Made by a program: the position numbers and the translations under genes
NCBI GenBank assembly: GCA_024196135.1
Contig: JAMQCK010000258.1
Coordinates: forward strand, 1-33,420
Source: Pleurotus ostreatus/Saccharomyces cerevisiae fusant
Taxonomy: Eukaryota; Opisthokonta
DNA: 33,420 bases
Reading direction: 5' to 3'
Part shown: one piece after another, positions 8,761-19,771 of the stretch
Layout of the letters: each line of letters starts with the position of its first letter
Position numbering within the stretch: the first letter of the stretch is position 1
The notes under the pieces: model-generated
Seen by the model: the letters and a program-made list of their open reading frames with translations, nothing else
Databases searched by the model: none
Told to the model about the DNA's origin: nothing

Positions 8761-11416
8761 TCAGACCATCGCATCAGGGCTATTCCTCAGCCCACCCATC
8801 CCGAAAGAGCCGTCCGAGCCACTCTGCATACGACTCAGTCACGATGACGCCCTCGCATCCTCAACAACCAGTACGACGCACCGAGTTCACTGCCGTCTTG
8901 TCCGAGTCCGACCACCTCGTCGATCGCTTCCCGGTCGAGCTGGTCAAGCTCTGGGTCATCTTCTTCACCGGCTTTGCGACCGCCTTGCCCGCGACCTTCG
9001 CGCCCTTCCCCGCCTTCTTCACGACGACCTTCGGGATCCGCCTATGGTCGTGTATCGTCTTGCGGTCCTCCTGGGAGATCCACAGGGACCAGAGCAGGAC
9101 GATGAGGTGCCAGGCGAAGTAGACGCTGACGATGAGCGCGGTCGTGGACTTGACGTCGTGCATGCAGAAGGCCATGAAGGAGACGGTGAAGAAGATCACG
9201 CTGAGGACGAGGTGAGCATGCAACCGAGGCCGACGAAGATGCAGACCACTCACGACCAGATGGTCAGCCCGTAGGGCAGACCGAGCAGCACGGCCAGAAT
9301 TTCGAGACCGATGTTCTCGTTGTTGAGAAGTTTGAGCCAGGCTTGCTGCGCGAAAGTCAGTCACGCATGAACGACGACGCGATAGGAGGACGTACTGCTC
9401 GAAGAATATCATGCTTCTCCATCTGCCGGATACGACCCTCCAACGCCGTGATCAAGACGAACGACGTGGAAGAACTGATAGCGGACAGGAAGCAGGCGAT
9501 CTGAACGAGTCCCTCCGGCAAGTCATTGACGCCCAAGAAGGACACGTTCGCTGCGAGAAGGATGGTTGCCTGCAGATGAACGTGAGTCAGACGCGTGCTC
9601 TGACCGACCAACACTGCTCACGTACCACGACACGGTGACCTTCCCATTCCCTCAGAAGCGTGTTCACGAGATTTCTCCAAGGTTCTTTCGCAAGCATCCG
9701 GTCCACCCACATGCGGTTGAGACCCGTGAGATGGTGCTGGGGCGCCCAGAAGAGGAAGAAGCCGCATATCTTGATAAACCACGACTGGCGGACCTCGGTC
9801 GGCGATTCGTTGAAGATTGACTGCTGACGATCCGAGCGTGCGCCCCGCTGACTGTACAGGTTCATGAATTGGTCGTGATCTGACGGGGTTAGATGGAGGT
9901 GGTGGACGAAGACGGTTGACTCACAGATGTTTTGCATCATGCGCCCAGGCAGCCATTCGCCTTCGAGTCGTACACCTAGCTTCTTCGCGGTCTTTGCACG
10001 CGCTGCGAAGAGGTTGAGCATGCGGAGACGCGCAAAGGCCAAAGATACAAACAGAGCATCGACTCAACCATCTCGATAAGGCTCGTAAGTTCCTTTACAT
10101 TGTAGTTGACTGTGGACGTGGTAGAGAAGAAGGCATCTGAGGAGCGCGTCAGTGAACCGCTACCGGGTAAAGCCAATGTACTTACCCGCCCGCGCGTCGT
10201 CAAGGAGCTTCTGCCATTGAAGTATTCGCTCCGGAGAAGTCCTCTGCACGTTCGGAAAGTTATCCCAGTGCTTACTGTATGTACCTTCGTGAGTCAAAAG
10301 CGCTACTGAGAGGGCCAGCCAACGTACTAGAATTGGTACCGCAAGAAGAGCCCTATCAACTGCGACTCGAGTTGGGCTTCCGTCTCCTGCGATATCTCCC
10401 ACGAAATCGAATATTTTTCCAGCCAGAAGACACATTCTTTCTCTGGATCGACGAGGTAATATAAAGCGGCGTATTGATCGGGTCCGAGCAGCGGCAGAGC
10501 TTCCAGTCCAACGACGATTTGACGATCCCCTAGTTCGCGGTTACCGTGACGGTATTCGTACTCATCGAGGATATATTCAGCGACGGTATCGACGCATTTG
10601 GCTACAGCACCATCGGGCATCCACTCCGCCGTAAGCACTCTCTGGTTTGTCCGTCAGAAGCCGTAGTACAGATAGAGGAGACGGCACATACGCTCTTTTG
10701 ATGCCAGAAGAAAGGCCGACCATCGGGGTGGGTAAGCCGCGTCCATCCCGGCGGCGGATTGTCTCTGAAGGAGACGATGAGCGGACATGTCGCAGGCGAA
10801 GACAGAGGACAGGACGTACGATGGCTCAAAGTCGCACTGACAAGCTTCTACCTCGTAGTCTTCGCCGTTTGCTCGATTCCTGGTAAACGTTAGTCGTCGT
10901 CTGAGAAAGCAGGTACAGCACGTACACAGTGAACTGCGGCTCTTCAGACTTCGGATCCACCGCCTCAGGAAGGAATGGCCTCAATGCGAAAGGCTTCTCT
11001 TCCTCCTCTGAGTGTTCCGTATTTGAGCGCACTACATCAGGATCGTGGTGGGCGATGGGGCCACCCCCAACATGATGGCTCTGGAAAGACAAGGTCTTGG
11101 AGGTCGCAGTAGACGCGCTCGAGGCAGTCGGTGTGGGGGAACAGCTCCGCGAGCGTTGACTGGCCAGAGACGCGCGCTTGCCGGGATGCCTGCTGTTATC
11201 TGACGAAAACGAGTCCCGATTGTACATCCCTTTCGGACTTTCTGTCAGCTCGTTTTCGCCGACATCGAGGATGGGGATGACGATCGGAGGCGGCGCTGAC
11301 GAGGATGTTCTGCGGCGACGAGCAGGACGGGTTGAGGGAAGGGACGATCGGCTGGCGTCGGAGGAGTGTCCAGACATGGAATAGCTGTCTCGCGAAGGTC
11401 CTGACATGCCTGACAT
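8761..11416 (-). CDS. WW-like multi-pass membrane protein, paralog B
   Basis: Twelve exons join in phase (11416-10926, 10879-10820, 10764-10692, 10641-10328, 10274-10186, 10136-10053, 10002-9925, 9879-9626, 9569-9396, 9345-9254, 9200-8882, 8823-8761), giving 696 residues. The N-terminal 160 residues are Ser/Pro/Arg-rich and disordered. ACQCDFEP and a WW-like half domain follow (NPPPGWTRLTHPDGRPFFWH, W191). The soluble part has EWMPDGAVAKCVDTVAEYIL, YAALYYLVDPEKECVFWLEK, HWDNFPNVQRTSPERILQWQ, GEWLPGRMM and NLYSQRGARSDRQQS. Hydrophobic helices lie in exons 9-11, followed by a Lys-rich tail. The last exon ends SDGSFGMGGLRNSPDAMV, matching copy A's ESDGSF; reading past exon 11 would instead stop at 8861. 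The start at 11416 gives MSGMSGPSRDS; an in-frame ATG at 11509 is possible. Function unknown; the closer relative of copy A. Confidence 0.85.
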
Positions 11417-12036
11417 ACTGAGAAGCAGGAGGGGGACGCGAGGACGAGATCGGTATGAGGGCCACCTGGCTAGAAGGAGGCGCGCAGTGAAGGTGGAGAA
11501 TACGCGCAAGGCCTGACGCTCTCTGAGCGCTCATTCGCCGCCCATGCTCCCCCGACCCAAATAGCAGATCAACATGCGGCAAGACCTGTGCTCCATCGAT
11601 TCAATAAGCGATACAGCTTCCTGGTACTAGGCTTCGAAGGCGTACCTCGTTTCAATCCATAGAGCGCCGCCCTCCGAAGTGAACTCTCCGTCGACATGTT
11701 CATTTTGTGGGAGGAGTACAAAACCAATCCGCATTCATTGATTCAACACGTTTCCCAGCGAACCGGCTCCCGGGCCGAGGAGACTGTCACGTGGACAGGC
11801 CAACCTGGACCAACAATGTTCAACTCCGGGGCAGACAGAGATGGTAGACCCTGCTCGGGCATGCATGTCAAGCAGAAGGCAATACTGATTACTAATCATG
11901 TCTTCTAAGTCGACAGAGACGAAGGTAATACATACTACAGATTGGCAAATATCAGAGTCCTTCGATTCACCTTACAACAGATTCGACTTCCTTCTAAACA
12001 AGACTCGTACCCTTTGACGTTACTTCTACACCATTC
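11417..12036. other. intergenic region between paralogs B and C
   Basis: 620 bp with the presumed promoter of copy B and the 3' flank of copy C. No further gene or strong repeat seen. The open frames at 11509 and 11582 (minus) run into the copy B start region but carry no domain. Confidence 0.4.
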
Positions 12037-14738
12037 TTATACAATAGATTCATTAGGCGGAAGTTGAACCGACCGCCTGTGCATGGGAAGCTCATTCTTG
12101 TCCTGACCAGCGACGTATAAGTCACCACACAAAGACGTCAAACAATGTTGGCTCACCTGAGGGACAGCGAATGAGAGCGACCTCTGGGTCATCTGCAATA
12201 CCTTCGTGGACATCCTCCGAACCGGGGCCGTCAAAGCCCTGCTCGCGGACCTACTGGCCTTCGCGACCTTCGTGAAGACCACCCTCGGCATCTGCCCATG
12301 CTGCTGAATGGTATTGCGCTCCTCCATCGACACCCAGAGGGCCCACACTACGATGATGAAGTGTATCCCGAAAATCGTTCCGACGGTGATCCCCGTGGGC
12401 GACTTCACGTCGTCCATGCAGTAGCTCAGGAAGGAGATGCAGAAGAAGATTATGCTATGCAATCGTCAGACGTTGGAACTTATGGCAGTGAACACGAAGA
12501 CCACTCACGACCAGACTGTAAAGCCGTAAGGCATTCCGAGGAGGACGGCCAGGATTTCCAGCCCGATCTTACGATTGTTCAACAACTGAAGCCAGTTTTG
12601 CTGTCCGTTGCGTGAGTATACGGAACAAAGGGTATTGGAAAGCGCATACCGCAGCTTGCAGGTCGATATTCTTCGCAATTCTCCTGATACGTCTCTCCAG
12701 GGCCGTGATGAGGACGAACGCCGCGCACGAGGTGATGACCGAGAGGTAGCACATAACCTTGGTGAAACCGTCCGGTGACGGACCGTCGATGCTGAGGAAC
12801 GACATGTTCGCCGTCAACAAGATGGTCGCCTGCACCCCAGGTAAGCCGAGGTCCCGCGGATAACTAGCACGACGTACCAAGACTCGCTGCTCTGTCCAGT
12901 CCGAGAGCAGCGCCTTGACGCGCTTCTTCCACACCTTCCGCGACAGCACGGTGTCCACCCACATCTGGTTCAGCTCTGACAGGTGGTTGTTCGGGGCCCT
13001 GAAGAGCAAGAGACCGAGGACGCGGATGAACCAGGATTTTGGGATATTGTCCGGCGATTTTCCGAATACAGACTGCAGGCGGTCGACGCGCGCGCCCCGC
13101 TGGCTGTATAGGTTCAGAAAGCGATCCTGGTCTTTTTCGGAAGGTCAGAACAGGAGCATCGCTGTCGGCGCGGACGATTACTCACAGAAGTGCTGCATCA
13201 TTCGACCGGGCAGCCATTCTCCCTCGACGGAGAGATCAGGCTTCTTTGGCGCTCGAGCCTTGACCTTGTGTCCTCCCTTGTCCTTGTTGTCTTTTGCCAC
13301 CTTCTTTCTATCTCGCGCTGCCTCGCGGCTTGCCCGAGCTTTTGAAAGCCCGTCTCAGTCGCGTATCTGCGAAGTGAAGGAGTAAGAGGCTCACAATACA
13401 TGCGATGGACCATCTCTATCATCTCCTGCAGTTTGTCCACGTTGTAGTTCACGGTCGACGTCTTCGAGAATCGGACGTCTATGCCGTGGGTCAGTTTGAG
13501 GCGCAAGCGAAAGGGTATGATCACTCACCTGCGAGGGCATTTTCGAGGATCATTTGCCAGCGGCGGATCTGGCGTCGCGATACAGTCTGGATGTCGGGAA
13601 AGTTGTCCCAGTGCTTGCTACGATCTTTCAGTCAGCACGCGAAAGATCGAGCTCACGTCTGTGCGAACTCACTAAAACTGGTACTTAAGGTATATGCCGA
13701 GCATCTGCGGCTCGAGCTTCGCCAGCAGCATTGACTGGATCTCCCAGTCGAGGTTGTATTCCTCCAGCCAGAATACGGTTTCGTGGTGGGGCGAGGCCAG
13801 GTAATAGAGAGCCGCATACTTGAGAGCCGGCAGCCCCACTGGGTCCAGCGAGATGACAATCTGAAGGTCCTTTGGGAGGGCTTCGCCGTCCCAAGACTCG
13901 ATTTGGCCGGCGATGTAGGCAAGGGTATTGTTAACGTGCTCGGCAACTTCGTTGTCTGGCATCCAGTCGAGGGTCAAGGCGTTCTGATATGCGCTGTCAG
14001 ATACTGTCAAGCGCAATGTATGGACAAAATGTCACATGTTCTGCGTTCCAGAAGTACGGCTGGCCGGCGGGGTGGATTATGCGCACCCAGCCCGAAGGCA
14101 CCTTCTCACTTGACGGGCGGTCAATATTGCTATCTGCCCTGCGGGGACCTAAACGCACCCAAAACCGAACTTGCATTGGCCAGCATGTACAGTGTACTTA
14201 ACATCCGGATCGAATTGCGGTCTAGCAGTGAAATAGTCAGACTTTGTATGCATAGCGTTGCATGAACATACATGGTGTAGACGGGCGCGCTCGGGTTCGG
14301 GTCCAGGTTATCCGGCAGAAGAGGGCGTAGGTTGTACGGAGGGTCCGGTCCTGGTAAGATGCGTTCGGGGCGATGTTCGGCGACGGATCCTCCTGACCAG
14401 TCCTGAACACTACACGTGGAATCCGTTGGAGACGAGCCAGGAGATGCGCTATCCTCCGACTCTGAGGCAGAAGGACTCGGCCGGTCCTCATTGGCGGTAG
14501 TGTCTGCATCGCGGAGATTGTCTGCGCAGTCCGCTTTCGGCACGCACGTTATGCGTGACGCAGAATCTATGTCCGTCGGGCTGTCCGTCAAGGGTTGATC
14601 GCTGTCTTGCAGCGCAGGTGGGGAGAGGAGGATCCGGAGTGGGGGTCGATGGGGCGGGGGGTCGCTCGGCGGCGAAGGACGACTTGGCACGTCTACGGGT
14701 GTATGGATCGCAGGGAGTCCGCTGTCCATGCTGTGCAA
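12037..14738 (-). CDS. WW-like multi-pass membrane protein, paralog C
   Basis: Twelve exons join in phase (14738-14272, 14221-14159, 14108-14036, 13983-13673, 13617-13529, 13478-13395, 13338-13186, 13131-12878, 12829-12650, 12600-12509, 12454-12157, 12102-12037), giving 709 residues. The N-terminus is Pro/Ser/Asp-rich and disordered. The WW-like half domain is KVPSGWVRIIHPAGQPYFWN (W184). Then come DWMPDNEVAEHVNNTLAYIA, YAALYYLASPHHETVFWLEE, GEWLPGRMM and NLYSQRGARVDRLQS. Four to five hydrophobic helices (exons 9-11) end the protein with a basic tail. Exon 7 is longer than in A and B (153 against 78 nt) and inserts a Lys/Arg/Asp-rich stretch. It is the most divergent copy: the DPEKEC motif is SPHHET here. 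Start is 14738 or the in-frame ATG at 14729. Function unknown. Confidence 0.84.
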
Positions 14739-15598
14739 TATAATGATAACTGCTTATCACAAAATGGATGGTCAGTAGTACGCGGTAGCGCTGAGGGGGA
14801 ACAACAGAGGAGAAGGATGAGAGGTAGCGCGAGGTCGTAAGGTCGCACGACGGGGGGAGCGGACAAGGAGCAGGGCTTCCACAGGAGCTATCGCAGGCCT
14901 CAAGACCTTGTACTTCCTAGGACCGTAAGCCGATCAGGCTGTGGCCCTTCGCTCACGCCAGAAGAACTGTAGCTGTACGCGAAGTACAAGGATGATGTGT
15001 AGCTGGCATTTCCAGGCCCTGCTAGAGCGATGTGCCACAGCATATTAATCGTGAATTCAGCTCGATAGAAGGTCGAGAAAGGTTTGACCTTGCCAGATCG
15101 ATGTGAGGGAAAGACCGAATCAGAAAAGCGCCATAGACGCTGACGTTGAAAGGTGACCGGGTGCATCGGCCCGCCCTTTGGAACGCCCAGTCAGTTGATC
15201 ACCTTGCAATGGCTGAGGAAACTCATTCCGAGGCGATTTGAGCTTGGAAGATATGTGTATGTTTCTTGAGCTGGAAGTTTCGTTTGTCACGGCTTGTGGC
15301 TGCATTCTGGCAGGGAACAAAGCGCATAATATATTTTTCACGTGACCGTGGTTTGTTTAACGACGCGTGGACGGAACAAATTGAGGCTGGACCTGTGCAT
15401 TTCTCACACTTGTTTCCTGCCACCAAGCCGCTGCAGTACATCGTTCTTGCGCGCCTACCTCCCTCCAAGTCCCGTACACGACCCTCATCGCGACCTTACC
15501 TGTTCGTGATATCCCAATCGCCTGCACAGCCCCAACGTCAGCTGTCAGCACTTTACTTCCGCGAACGCGAACAAATAGCCGCGACGCGATCACGAATA
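14739..15598. other. divergent intergenic region, paralog C / small protein
   Basis: 860 bp between the starts of copy C (minus) and the small protein at 15599 (plus). It contains a TCACGTGA site at 15338-15345 beside an AT-rich patch. No gene is recognised. Confidence 0.4.
15338..15345. promoter_or_regulatory. TCACGTGA palindrome (E-box type, bHLH site)
   Basis: The palindrome TCACGTGA lies about 255 bp upstream of the ATG at 15599, next to an AT-rich patch (ataatatatttt). CACGTG is the known core for bHLH factors. That it works for this gene is inferred from position only. Confidence 0.35.
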
Positions 15599-16112
15599 AT
15601 GGCAGACGACTTGTCGATGTCCAATCTATCCATACACTCGAACGGCTCCCAGATGGAAGACTGGGACCGTTCGTTGGAGATGTCCGCAGCGCCATCGACG
15701 CCACCACGGAACTCTGTCGCGTTCCCGGGGGGCGCAGACGAGCACGCCACGCCGGGGAGGCGCGTAGAGGGGAAGGGCGGGCGGTCGTTGAGCGAGCTGC
15801 TCCGACTGCACGCCGAGAAGGGGACGGACTGTAACTTCACTCCAGAAGAGGCGAAGCAAGTGGGGGAGGTGCTGGGTCAATGGGTACGTCTTCTAGAAGA
15901 GCCGCCGCCATGAGGCGCGCCACCGTCTTGCTAATGCGCTGACCATACTTCTATAGATCAACGCTGGATCTTCGCCATATGAAGGGGAGGACGACTTCTT
16001 TGCCCGAGCACAGGACGACTCGGCCATCCCCTCTTCGCGACCAGCCTCCGCAGTTGACGGTCGTCCTCGTGGTAAGAGCGAGGGCGCCGCACGGAGCGAC
16101 TCCAAGTCATGA
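15599..16112 (+). CDS. Small conserved-looking protein of unknown function
   Basis: Two exons, 15599-15883 and 15957-16112, give 146 residues. The intron has GTACGT and CTATAG borders. The N-terminus (MADDLSMSNLSIHSNGS) is Ser-rich and probably disordered. The middle (residues 62-116) looks like a folded core: a helix SLSELLRLHAEKGTD, a second helix TPEEAKQVGEVLGQW ending at the splice, then INAGSSPYEGEDDFF. The tail is Ser/Arg-rich and polar. No signal peptide or membrane helix is visible. I do not recognise the family with confidence. The frame is open upstream to 15266, but the downstream ATG gives the more gene-like N-terminus. Smooth joining of a helix into the SPYEGEDDFF segment across the intron supports the model. 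Confidence 0.72.
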
Positions 16113-16627
16113 CCTCGGCTCCCCTACCCTCCATACCCCTTCTCTTCCGTTCCTGCTATCCACATCGTGCTATCCTCATGTCCCGTCACTATATCCAGCA
16201 TACGCCGCGCACACGTTCTCCCCGCACGTCAGTCTCACGCTACTCTCACACATGCAACTTCTACATTATTTTAGAACGACCTTTCACGGCTTTCACGACC
16301 CTTCCACGATTTCCTTTGCTGTGCTCGATCTTATCTTACCGGAACTGTATCACCTAGTACCTCGTCTCTCCTCTTTGCGGACCTGTAGATAAGTATGCTA
16401 CAGGGACATGGCTAACTGGTCTTTGGATGTCAGTCATACTACGGCTCTGAAGCCCTTGACCGCTTCTTACTCGTCTGTCTCCATACCCGACTCTCAAGAG
16501 GCCTCGTCAAGCTGAACTTCAAGGTCGCCAGCTAGCCTGACCTCATCGCGATCGATCTCAAATTCGCATTTTAGCGCCCGTCGCTTGCTACTCCCCATCA
16601 TCCTGCACCCTTGCTTTGTCGCCTATC
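16113..16627. other. intergenic region before RMT2
   Basis: 515 bp of pyrimidine-rich sequence between the small protein and RMT2, same strand. It holds a 3' flank and the RMT2 promoter. No gene or clear TATA box seen. Confidence 0.4.
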
Positions 16628-18037
16628 ATGCCTGAAGCCAAAAGACGCAAGCTTAACCCTGCAGAGGACGTCGTAGACGTCGATGCAGATGCCTCGGGCG
16701 ACGAAGACGACGCGTTCGAGTCGGAAGAGGCGGCTGGCATCGCCATCCTCACCCAGCTGGGCGAGCACCTCATCAGCGGCATCCTCAATGACGAGGGCAT
16801 GGACACCATCACGCAAGCTATCGAAATCGGCGCTCCCCTCTGGTATCAGAACGAGGAAGAGGGGATCTCGGCGCTGCATGCCGCTGCGTACATGCAAGAC
16901 GAGGAGCTGGTGAACCTGCTCTTGAAGAAGGGCGCGGTGTGGAATGCTGGTGCGTGGTACATCTTGTTCATTCAAAGGTATGCTTACAAGTGGGACAGTG
17001 GATAAGCTACAAAACACCGCGGGCGACATCGCCCTCTCCTTCAACAACGACAAAATCTACACCCTCATCCGAGATGCAGGCATCCGCGCAGGTCCCCCCC
17101 CCCTCCGCCCTCCGCCCGCCCCCACACTAAGACCCCCAACCAGAAATGCTGCAGAGCCTCCTCGGCTCGCGCGCGCCCGAATCCTCCCCCTCTAACCTTG
17201 TCATCCGGGGCGAGGATGATACGGGCGCAGCTTCGACGGAGGAGTTCCTGAAGTCGAAGCTGCGGTACACGAAGGACGAGCACGGGCAGGAGATCTGCAT
17301 GCTGAAGATCAATGAGGAGGAGGAGGTGGGGGTGATGATGGGCTGGGAGCGTGGGATCATGGAGGAGACGGTGAAGAGGACGACAGAGGGGGCGAAGGGG
17401 CGGTTGAAGGTCTTGAACGTGGGGTTTGGGCTGGGTATTGTGCGTAGCTTCACGTTGACGCACGCTCTCGAGAAGCTCAAGGCCGTCCAGATTGATGGCC
17501 TCTTCCAATCCCTCGACCCGCCGCCTGAGCAGCACGTCATCATCGAGGCGCACCCGGACGTCCTCGCGCACATGCGCGCGCACGGCTGGTACGAAAAGCC
17601 GGGCGTCAAGATCCTCGAGGGCAAGTGGCAGGACGTGATCGAGAGCGAGGACATCCTCAACGTCGGCGGCTTCGATGTTGTCTACACCGATACCTTCTCG
17701 GAGGACTATGCGCAGTTGAAGGAGTTCTTTCAGCATCTGCCAGACCTACTCTCGGGCCCGGAATCGCGGTTTAGCTTCTTCAATGGCCTTGGAGCGACGA
17801 GTACGTGACCGCGTTCGTCTTGTTGTTGAGGACGAGCTGACCAGAGCGTCAGATCCATTGTTCTACGACGTGTACACGCACGTCGCGGAGCTGCACCTTG
17901 CGGATGTGGGCCTGGATGTTCAATGGAGCGACGTGGAGATTAGCAGCGAGGACGACCATTGGGGCCAGACTCGAGAGTACTTCTCGCTACCCTTGTATCG
18001 TCTGCCCGTAGCTGCTATGAAGGACTTGTCGGCGTAG
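16628..18037 (+). CDS. RMT2: Protein arginine N-methyltransferase 2 (delta-N-arginine methyltransferase)
   Basis: Yeast Rmt2 methylates the internal delta nitrogen of an arginine in ribosomal protein L12, using S-adenosylmethionine. Five exons (16628-16949, 16999-17091, 17144-17439, 17491-17800, 17853-18037) give 401 residues, close to the usual 400-410. The N-terminal part has ankyrin-like sequence (GISALHAAAYMQDEELVNLL). The AdoMet-binding motif I is VLNVGFGLGI (228-237), followed by IDGLFQSL and VIIEAHPDV (E256 is the likely ribose-binding acid). FDVVYTDTFSEDY and NPLFYDVYTHVAELHL match the C-terminal half of the family. The 51-nt intron at 17440-17490 is in frame without stops, so it could be missed or retained. 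Removing it restores the expected motif I to post-I spacing. An acidic stretch near residues 15-40 is typical of fungal copies. Confidence 0.95.
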
Positions 18038-19771
18038 ATCTTCGCTTGACACTCTGGTGTATGATTCTTGCTCTTGCGATGTATAACGGCAGGCCGCCAG
18101 AGTGATTTGGAGTATGGTACTCGGGGAAGCTTGAGTGCGCCTTGCGCATATGGGAGACCGCAATACTACAACCGCGAGATGGGCTAAATCGGACCTGGCC
18201 ATTTATCAATAGCATATATGTCCATTGGGCGAGGGCGCAGTCAGGAAAATGAGAGGCCGTGTGCAGGGTTGAGAAAGAGGGAGCTCGCCAGAGCGAGCGC
18301 GGATGTGATGAGACAACGATCGACGCGTCTTGAACGCGACTCTCACCATGGGTACTCTGAGATCTTGTCCCTAGCTTGCTGCGCCCTCGACTGCCCTTGT
18401 ATCTTCAATGAAATAAGGTCGTCGTCACCTCAATTTGAACGCAAAGACGAACTGGTTTTTGGTCAGCGGTAGAGCCGCCAATCAAGTCGTACGCGGGACC
18501 CGACGAAGTTCCGCTCGTGATACAGGCGCCTGAGGCATCCTCGGAGGTGCAGTGGACCGAAACGCATGGAAGACAAGGACTGTAATGGTGTGTGGAGTGA
18601 GCTCCTCCAAGGGTACCCATCTGATGTTGTCGCCCAGATAGCGGCAGGAACACTGAACGAATGCTCGCGCATCAAGCCCTTCCCATCTCCTGCTGCACCC
18701 ATTGAACAACCGTACCGCTTGTTACGGAGACCATCTTTAATAAAAGAACTGTTCCACTGTTTACGTGCGAGCTTAGATGGTTTCCTCCCGTCCCTACCCC
18801 CTTGCAATTCCCGCGACGATGAGGACATCCGACGTCGTCGCGCGGTTCCAGAAAAGAGGCACTCACAAAGTCGAAAGCCCAAGTCAGTATTTAGAGCCTA
18901 CCCTTTTCGTTGACAGGAGATGCGCCCGATGATACGCTCGCGGCCGGCCGTTGTTGCTGGAGGAGCTCGTGAGCTTTGAGCATATATCTATTGGCCTTTG
19001 CTTGCTTGACTGACCTACATTTCCAGATGGCCGGCCGCTTTCGGTCATGATCTATCAGGTCAGACTGCCTGCAGTTGCCGGAGCGTTTTGTCCCTTGGAT
19101 GCGGCAGCATCCAGCATCACGCGAGAGCGGAACTGGGTGATGGTCAATGCTGACGCTTAGCATCGTCATTGCGACTTACCTGCTCGACAAGATGCGTTCA
19201 TGCCAATGTCGAATGGTCGGTCTGCTCGAGTTCTCGTGCAGCGATGCGAATTGTCACCAAAATACAGCGTTTGTGACTGTCGATGTCGTCCGGGGTGCCA
19301 CCAACATGCATGCAGCTTGAAGATGCATCGCATCCAATGGTACAGGCGAAAGACAAAACCATTGAAGCAAGAATGTACAGACCCTGGATGGACGTTGTGA
19401 GTTTGTGTCCATGCGTGTTCTTTGCCTTCAACTCACGACTTACGTGTGCAGGCGATATAACAGGAGGTCTGCTGACTCGACGACCTTCCCGTTGCTCCCG
19501 GCCACCCTTCACCTGTGGCCACATTTGTCCACGCGAGGGTCGAAGCCAAGACGCGGTCACGATCTAGTCCCGTGACTGCAACGTTGTGCCAGGACCTCAA
19601 GGGAACATTACTCGTTTGGGCGCAGCGGTCTGTGCTCTTTGCTCTTTGCATCCCTCTCCTCCGCCGCCACCTTCGTCCCAAAGTTCTCCCCACGCCCGCT
19701 CCCTACGAAGTCAGGTACGTCTGGGTGTCTCGGCCACCCCCTTCGCTACTGACCCCCTCTGCGCAGGCTCG
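18038..19771. other. 1.7-kb region without a recognised gene
   Basis: No open frame shows a known motif, and none joins plausibly with others through consensus introns. Two GGCCGGCC palindromes sit at 18941-18950 and 19029-19038. A GTACGT...GCGCAG pair (about 19712-19767) just before the kinase start looks like an intron in its 5' UTR or in an unrecognised first coding exon. Confidence 0.4.

Noticed and set aside
15266..15598. N-terminal extension of the small protein at 15599
   Set aside because: The extension is Arg/Pro-rich with no conserved look and covers the probable promoter.
18463..18913. Open frames of 115-139 codons on both strands
   Set aside because: They overlap each other on opposite strands and show no family motif, coding-like composition or splice partners.
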